Of a stretch of DNA of 18,217 nt, positions 14,622 to 18,217 are shown piece by piece (within the stretch, counting starts at the first letter, position 1; every line of letters begins with the position of its first letter). The notes beneath the pieces were generated by a model. It had not been told where the DNA came from and did not search any database. It worked only from the letters and a program-made list of their open reading frames with translations. The DNA comes from HO2-45-28 sp964574495 (GTDB lineage: Bacteria; Patescibacteriota; Minisyncoccia; HO2-45-28), in NCBI GenBank assembly GCA_964574495.1, contig CAZNNT010000016.1:1-18217 (forward strand). The letters are read 5' to 3'. A program made the translations under genes and the position numbers.

Positions 14622-14650
14622 AGTGTACCACCTTTTAAACCAAAAGTCAA
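14622..14650 (-). promoter_or_regulatory. Promoter of the small membrane protein gene
   Basis: On the minus strand TTGACT (14650-14645), a 17-base spacer and TACACT (14627-14622) preceded by TGG, an extended -10. The leader is about 80 bases. Confidence 0.55.
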
Positions 14651-14662
14651 GCCCAATACAAG

Positions 14663-14683
14663 TACACAAGTCAGACTTGTGTA
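14663..14683. repeat. Palindrome, copy A (TACACAAGTC-A-GACTTGTGTA)
   Basis: Ten-base perfect arms around a single A. Twenty bases are identical to the copy at 15339. It lies immediately upstream of the -35 box of the promoter at 14622-14650, where an operator could sit. Confidence 0.8.
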
Positions 14684-14706
14684 GGACACAAAAAATATCT
14701 TGAAAT

Positions 14707-14735
14707 GAAAAAGCCGCCGCGTTGCCGCGACGGCT
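14707..14735 (-). terminator. Rho-independent terminator after the secreted 143-aa gene
   Basis: AGCCGCCGCG pairs with CGCGACGGCT (one C.A mismatch) across TTGC; on the minus strand TTTTTCATTT follows. A second hairpin, CTCTCC-TTTTT-GGAGAG (14737-14753), lies between it and the stop codon. Confidence 0.85.
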
Positions 14736-14759
14736 CCTCTCCTTTTTGGAGAGTCGTTT

Positions 14760-15191
14760 CTACTGCGTGCCCTCCACCATCCTGATGACCTCGTAGATGG
14801 CATTTGTGAGAGCCGCCACCTCATTGTTGATGGCGCCCGCGGCCGCGCTTACGGAAACCCGGCCCCTATGCTTCAGGATGATCCATCCCGAAGCATAGTA
14901 GTTAAAGAGTTTGTTCTCCATCGGACCCCTTGAAAGAAGAGTTGTCCTTCTTTCAAAAGAGATGTCTCCGGAGGTGACGCCCAGTTTCGCAAGCTTCTTG
15001 TGAAAATCGCGGAGGGCCCACGCATCCACATACTCCCCGTACGCCGTGATAGACAATCTCTCAAAGATGACAGCTGTCACGGGGAGATTTTTGTCCAAGG
15101 CCACGGTCTCTCCGAAGGTCTTGGTCGCGACCGAGGCCAAAAAGGAGAACACCAATCCGATGAGAAACATCACCAAAAACGCCTTCTTCAT
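14760..15191 (-). CDS. Hypothetical secreted or membrane-anchored protein
   Basis: The 143-aa protein starts MKKAFLVMFLIGLVFSFLAS, a signal peptide or N-terminal anchor, followed by about 115 residues outside the membrane. These include ITAYGEYVDAWALRDFHKKL, FERRTTLLSRGP and a helical C-terminus NNEVAALTNAIYEVIRMVEG. No family is recognised and no cysteine or catalytic motif stands out. ATG 15191 is preceded by AGGAGGAAG, and a near-perfect promoter lies at 15262-15290. The terminator at 14707 ends the transcript, so it is a single-gene unit. Confidence 0.7.
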   Translation of the reverse strand: MKKAFLVMFLIGLVFSFLASVATKTFGETVALDKNLPVTAVIFERLSITAYGEYVDAWALRDFHKKLAKLGVTSGDISFERRTTLLSRGPMENKLFNYYASGWIILKHRGRVSVSAAAGAINNEVAALTNAIYEVIRMVEGTQ

Positions 15192-15261
15192 CTTTCTTCC
15201 TCCTGAGTCAAGATTCTGCTTGGGTTTTTAACATTCAAAAACCCCTCATTTTCCAACTTTA

Positions 15262-15290
15262 ATTATACTCCTATTTTAGTATTTTGTCAA
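15262..15290 (-). promoter_or_regulatory. Consensus sigma70 promoter
   Basis: On the minus strand TTGACA (15290-15285), exactly 17 bases and TATAAT (15267-15262): a perfect match to the consensus, driving the 143-aa secreted protein gene. It indicates high constitutive expression. Confidence 0.9.
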
Positions 15291-15338
15291 TAGCAGCCAA
15301 GCGCAAATTTTACCCTTAAAACTGCCCGTATACACAAA

Positions 15339-15358
15339 TACACAAGTCAGACTTGTGT
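15339..15358. repeat. Palindrome, copy B (ACACAAGTC-A-GACTTGTGT)
   Basis: Nine-base perfect arms around A; the 20 bases are identical to part of the copy at 14663. It lies downstream of the 5S gene on the minus strand and could fold at the end of the rRNA transcript, although no clear T-tract follows. Confidence 0.8.
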
Positions 15359-15370
15359 GGAAACTGTAAA

Positions 15371-15394
15371 TCCCGCCATACGACGGGACAGGCT
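15371..15394. repeat. Dispersed GC palindrome, inverted copy
   Basis: On the minus strand CTGTCCCGTC, a short loop, then GGCGGGA: the same type as the CTTGTCCCGCC...GGCGGGG elements at 2905-3086. It lies just after the 5S gene. Confidence 0.5.
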
Positions 15395-15410
15395 GGCAGC
15401 TTAAGTTCTT

Positions 15411-15523
15411 CAAGTTGGCGACTGCCTACTCTCCCCTTGCGAGTACCATCGGCACTACGATGTTTTACGACCTTGTTCGGAATGGAAAAGGGTAGTTCCA
15501 TCGCGTCAAGCCACCAACTTGGA
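15411..15523 (-). rRNA. rrf: 5S ribosomal RNA
   Basis: The minus strand starts CCAAGTTGGTGGC and ends GTCGCCAACTTG, so the terminal helix I closes (CAAGTTGG with CCAACTTG). The conserved loop C region CATTCCGAAC, preceded by TAGTTCCATCGCG on the plus strand as its complement, and the loop E-type GATGGTACTCGC and GGGGAGAGTAGG are present. Length is about 113 nt; ends may be off by a few bases. It follows the 23S gene by about 50 bases, the usual rRNA operon order. Confidence 0.93.
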
Positions 15524-15694
15524 AAACTCAAACTTTAGCCACTTCTTAGGTCAAATAAATCTATAAGTACCAAAACATCGGGATAGGACTTGGCCATTTA
15601 GTATCCCTCGGCTGAACATATTACTATGCTTACACCTAGGACCTATATGCGTGCTAATCTCGCACGGGCCTCAACGATTCCTAATCTTGGAGGC

Positions 15695-15729
<35 letters not shown>

Positions 15730-15840
15730 TCCGAACATAGCTACCCAGCGGTGCTCCTGGCGGAACAGCTGGTAGACCAGAGGTTCGTTCATTCCGGTCC
15801 TCTCGTCACGTTATCCATTATCACTAATGGCGCAGACTAT

Positions 15841-15863
15841 ATCTTCACCCCGCGGCTGCGGGG
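15841..15863 (-). repeat. P8 and J8/7 segment, core copy in the sarcin-ricin-loop intron
   Basis: A 23-base segment with the stem CCCCGC/GCGGGG followed by TGAAGAT. It leads directly into ATAGTC (P7 3' side), so this is the functional copy. It is identical to 16769-16791 in the L2500 intron and differs by one base from 15893-15915. Confidence 0.85.
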
Positions 15864-15892
15864 GTCGGCGTATTATGGCATTTTTGAGTGCC

Positions 15893-15915
15893 ATCTTCAC
15901 CCCGCTGCTGCGGGG
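15893..15915 (-). repeat. Second copy of the P8-J8/7 segment, inserted in the intron core
   Basis: The same 23 bases as 15841-15863 with one change (loop AGCA for AGCC). It is followed by a separate hairpin, ATGGCA...TGCCAT, and both lie between the GACT of P7 and ACGCCGA of P3, where the L2500 intron has no such insertion. Confidence 0.85.
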
Positions 15916-15924
15916 CTCCAGTCG

Positions 15925-16404
15925 TTACGGGGTCAGACCTAAAATTGAATTTAAATCACTAAAAGTTTTCTTGTTTTTAGCGGCGTAATTTTCTTTTTGT
16001 ATGTTTAAGACGCATTCTGCTATTTCGCTTAACTCCGTGTTCGTCAGCTTATTATATCTCTTGCCGCTTAGCATTACGGATGCTCTATGCAACGCTGCGG
16101 CCTGTTTTTTTTTGAACTTTACAAACGGCATAAGAATTTTTATGATATCTCTTGTTTTTTTGAATCCGTTTATACGCAATTCCGTAATTCCGTCGTTGCG
16201 TCTCGAAATATAACCTATTCCAAGAATTTTACGAATCCATTTAAGCGGTTCCGCGTGTCTAGAATCCTGATAAAAACAGATTGTACACATGAATCTTTTC
16301 TTTAATCTTCCGTCTTTGCGCTTCTTGACTTGCAGCATTAAACTGCCGTCGCCGTCAAGAAAACCGGCAATATACGCTAAATCAATTTTAGATCGACTTC
16401 CCAC
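15925..16404 (-). CDS. LAGLIDADG homing endonuclease, single-motif (I-CreI-like)
   Basis: The 159-aa protein has one LAGLIDADG helix, LAYIAGFLDGDGS (residues 9-21), like the homodimeric I-CreI (163 aa). Family features follow in order: Q46 in CFYQDS at the position of I-CreI Gln47, LGIGYISRR, PFVKFKKKQA matching the PFLKLKQKQ segment with the catalytic Lys, and SDLNSILGL matching SETVRAVLDSL. The catalytic Asp is present and the frame is intact, so it should be active. It would cut an intronless 23S gene at the sarcin-ricin loop. The start is GTG 16404: an in-frame TAA lies four codons upstream. No Shine-Dalgarno is seen. The stop (15927-15925) lies one base before the GACT of P7, so the ORF fills the intron exactly between core elements. 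Confidence 0.88.
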   Translation of the reverse strand: MGSRSKIDLAYIAGFLDGDGSLMLQVKKRKDGRLKKRFMCTICFYQDSRHAEPLKWIRKILGIGYISRRNDGITELRINGFKKTRDIIKILMPFVKFKKKQAAALHRASVMLSGKRYNKLTNTELSEIAECVLNIQKENYAAKNKKTFSDLNSILGLTP

Positions 16405-16729
16405 GGTATTGTCTTAATTTTAGTTTCTGGTCCTCAAGTAAATTATACATCAATTTTGCGGACCGACGCAAAAAAGATATCCCCAGTCCAGATATTACAT
16501 TAAGATTTCACCGTTATTAGCCGAATTTTCATTCCGAATTACTTCGGAAAGTAGCAATGCCCTAAAAGGGCTTACTAGGAACGACTCTCCTCAAGAATCA
16601 ACGCCTGCAGTAGATAGGAGACCAACCTGTCTCACGACGGTTTGAACCCAGCTCGCGTATCTTTTTAATGGGCGAACAGCCCAACCCTTGGCAGCTTCTT
16701 CACCGCCAGGATAAGATGAGCCGACATCG

Positions 16730-17502
16730 CTGTCGTATTTTCTACTATTACTAGTAGGATCGGACTATATCTTCACCCCGCGGCTGCGGGGGATCGGCGT
16801 GTAGTCTCTACGGGATCATAACCCAATTTATATTTCATTGATGGGATGACGTGCGCTTGTATTATCGTCTTTAATTTCGCAACACTTTTAGCGACAAAAC
16901 GAATTCGATAATATTTTTTATCCTTATTAAGAGAGGCACAAAGTCCCATCTTTTCTAAGGCATTAAGTAATGTGTATTGGTCAACAATTGAAAATTGTTG
17001 AGTATTCAAATAATAATTTGAATTTCCACACTTACTGCCGTCATCCATATACCATACTGCGAGTGTTATTGGACTGATTTGAATCGTGTTTGGAATACTT
17101 TTTTTGCCACCGCTGTAAAATTCTTTCATTAACATCGTAAATTCATGATGTTGTTTTGTGTAAAAGCGATACGCGACGCGTTTTCCATTGCCGCGTCGCT
17201 CTTTTGGAGAACTTGTGGTCAGATTTTTCAACACGGAGTATTTCCAATCAACATATTCTTTCTGCGCGCTAGAGTGATTGATTTCGAGAAACGCCTCTTT
17301 TCTTCCCGGCATTTGTCGAACATATCCGTCACCAAGCAACGATCCAATAACAACAGATTTCTGAAATTGAGTAAGACTTCCCACGGTATTGTCCATATAT
17401 TATATTTTACCATTTTTCATGGTCGGCTAAATATCTGGAGTTCACCGTTATAGCCAATTTATTTTTGTAGGATATCGCTATCCTAGACACCCCGATTAGT
17501 TA
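16730..17502 (-). mobile_element. Group I intron at L2500 of 23S rRNA
   Basis: A 773-nt intron. The 5' exon ends GGCACCT (17509-17503) and the 3' exon starts CGATGTCGG (from 16729), matching E. coli U2500/C2501. P1 is strong: exon GGCACCU pairs with intron GGGUGUC with a U.G wobble at the splice site and the loop UAACUAAUCG. The last intron base is G (16730). Core: GGCTATAACGGTGAA, GACAATACCGTGGGAAGTC, GAGACTACACGCCGA (P7 5' and P3 3' sides), a CCCCGC/GCGGGG P8 and AAGATATAGTCC (P7 3' side). It encodes a two-motif LAGLIDADG protein. L2500 is a known insertion site of rRNA introns. Confidence 0.95.
16773..17396 (-). CDS. LAGLIDADG homing endonuclease, two-motif
   Basis: The 207-aa protein has two LAGLIDADG helices, VVIGSLLGDGY (residues 15-25) and LAVWYMDDGS (about 112-121), as in the monomeric LAGLIDADG_2-type enzymes. 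Other landmarks are a basic KERRGNGKRVAYRF segment and an aromatic tail with YYRIRF. Both acidic residues are kept, so it is likely active. It is unrelated at family level to the single-motif enzyme of the sarcin-ricin-loop intron. Start ATG 17396 (or GTG 17384, the codon used by the other enzyme). No Shine-Dalgarno is visible. The last codons (VETTRRSPAAAG) run through the P7 5' side, the P3 3' side and P8, so the C-terminus is coded by the ribozyme core. Confidence 0.87.
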   Translation of the reverse strand: MDNTVGSLTQFQKSVVIGSLLGDGYVRQMPGRKEAFLEINHSSAQKEYVDWKYSVLKNLTTSSPKERRGNGKRVAYRFYTKQHHEFTMLMKEFYSGGKKSIPNTIQISPITLAVWYMDDGSKCGNSNYYLNTQQFSIVDQYTLLNALEKMGLCASLNKDKKYYRIRFVAKSVAKLKTIIQAHVIPSMKYKLGYDPVETTRRSPAAAG

Positions 17503-18072
17503 AGGTGCCGAACACCGCCGTCGCTGTGGACGCTCGGGCGGTACTAGCCTGTTATCCCCGGAGTAGCTTTTATCCGTTGAGCTTTCGCGGCATCTAATGC
17601 CTACGATCGGATCACTACGCTCTGCTTTCGCACCTGCTCGGCATGTCCGCCTCGCAGTTAAGCCGGCTTGTGGCGTTGCCCTATCGCTCCGATTTCCATC
17701 CGGAGTTAGCCGACCTTAATAGACCCCTCCATTACTCTTTAGGAGGGAAGTGCCCCACTTAAACTACCCGCCAGATACTGTTCCCCGCGGTTTTTGCCCT
17801 CGAGGTTAGAATAAAAGCGACTGAAGATGGGTATTTCACTGGCGCCTCCGCCCCAACCGAAATCAAGGCCTCAATGGCTCCCCACTATGCTACGCATCAG
17901 AAACTTAAACCCAATATCAAGCTATAGTAAAGCTTCCGGGGTCTTTTCGTCTAACTGCAGGTAACCGGCATCTTCACCGGTACTGTATTTTCACCGGGCT
18001 CCTCTCCGAGACAGTCCCCCAGTCGTTACGCCTTTCGTGCACGCGTGAACTTACCACGCAAGGAATTGCGCT

Positions 18073-18217
18073 CAATTATGTTACAACATTTGTTGCCCGA
18101 CTTATTTGTCGGCTCTGTGTCGCCACAGAGTTCGGACTATATCTTAGTCGAATTTTATTTCGGCTCTTGGCGTGTAGTCTCTGAGGATTCCAGAAATTTA
18201 GATGGTTTTTTCCTGTT
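18073..18217 (-). mobile_element. Group I intron at L1931 of 23S rRNA, 3' end only
   Basis: The 3' exon begins AGCGCAATTCCTT (from 18072), so insertion is after the GGT preceding AGCG, E. coli 1931, a known bacterial intron site (also used in Thermotoga). The intron ends in G (18073). The visible core is GAGACTACACGCCAAG (P7 5' and P3 3' sides), a P8 hairpin with arms AGCCGAA/TTCGACT, and AAGATATAGTCCG (P7 3' side). The remainder and any endonuclease gene are outside the window. Confidence 0.88.

Larger units (their letters stand above)
15807..16573 (-). mobile_element. Group I intron in the sarcin-ricin loop (after U2656)
   Basis: A 767-nt intron. The 5' exon ends CCTAGT (16579-16574) and the 3' exon resumes ACGAGAGGACC (from 15806); together they restore the universal CCTAGTACGAGAGG. 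P1 is visible: exon UAGU continues into AAGCCC and pairs with GGGC and UUGCUA, placing a U.G wobble at the splice site. The intron ends in G (15807). Core elements include CGGCTAATAACGGTGAA (P3/P4 5' side), the shared GACAATACCGTGGGAAGTC (P4 3' side), ACGCCGA (P3 3' side), a P8 hairpin and AAGATATAGTC (P7 3' side). It carries an I-CreI-like endonuclease. A second P8-like copy sits at 15893-15915. Confidence 0.93.

Noticed and set aside
16384..16413. Shared 19-base block as evidence that the two endonucleases are related
   Set aside because: The proteins belong to different LAGLIDADG types; the block is explained by conservation of the intron P4 region.
15807..17502. rRNA insertions as protein-coding mobile elements such as IS or transposons
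   Set aside because: No inverted repeats or target duplications are present; exact exon junctions, P1 pairing, terminal G and P7 sequences show group I introns.

Overview
The window looks like a piece of a Candidate Phyla Radiation (Patescibacteria, probably Parcubacteria-type) genome. This is inferred from four things: a 23S rRNA gene cut by several group I introns, short GC-rich palindromes of the TTGTCCCGCC...GGCGGG type scattered between genes, a membrane-anchored protein with a CFDN...DCGGPCKPC cysteine cluster, and many compact genes of unknown function. Promoters are sigma70-like (TTGACA-N17-TATAAT) and most genes have good Shine-Dalgarno sites. No 16S gene or other taxonomic marker is in view, so the assignment is indirect.

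Layout. (a) Positions 1-2886, minus strand: an NAD(P) unit of a NadD-NAD kinase fusion, nicotinate phosphoribosyltransferase (pncB) and the start of a PRPP synthetase (prs, cut by the window edge). PRPP feeds PncB, PncB makes nicotinate mononucleotide, the NadD half adenylylates it, and the NadK half makes NADP from NAD. (b) 2887-3211: a divergent intergenic region rich in palindromes, with one promoter. (c) 3212-11047, plus strand: an unusual cluster of a protein with a histidine-rich tail, a two-part Ycf46-like AAA+ ATPase, a small helical protein, a VWA protein, a compact pyruvate-kinase-like TIM barrel, a second VWA protein and a divergent adenylosuccinate-synthetase-like enzyme. The two VWA proteins share a DxTGSMG metal site and an almost identical C-terminal KPDWK(L/I) tail. 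Several units carry their own promoter and terminator. (d) 11077-12999, minus strand: a 640-aa protein with a helical N-terminal part and a polymerase-beta-type nucleotidyltransferase domain, convergent with the cluster. (e) 13069-15191, minus strand: four small membrane, secreted or unknown genes. (f) 15411-18217, minus strand: 5S rRNA and the 3' part of 23S rRNA.

The 23S gene is interrupted three times. The junctions can be placed to the base from conserved exon sequence, the U.G wobble of P1 and the terminal intron G: L1931 (partial, runs out of the window), L2500, and a site between U2656 and A2657 inside the sarcin-ricin loop. Exon lengths (570 and 156 nt) agree with E. coli 1932-2500 (569) and 2501-2656 (156). 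The two complete introns carry different LAGLIDADG endonucleases.

The best candidates for something undescribed are the AAA+/double-VWA/PurA-like cluster in (c), with its shared C-terminal tag and altered PurA active site, and the sarcin-ricin-loop intron with its duplicated P8-like element.
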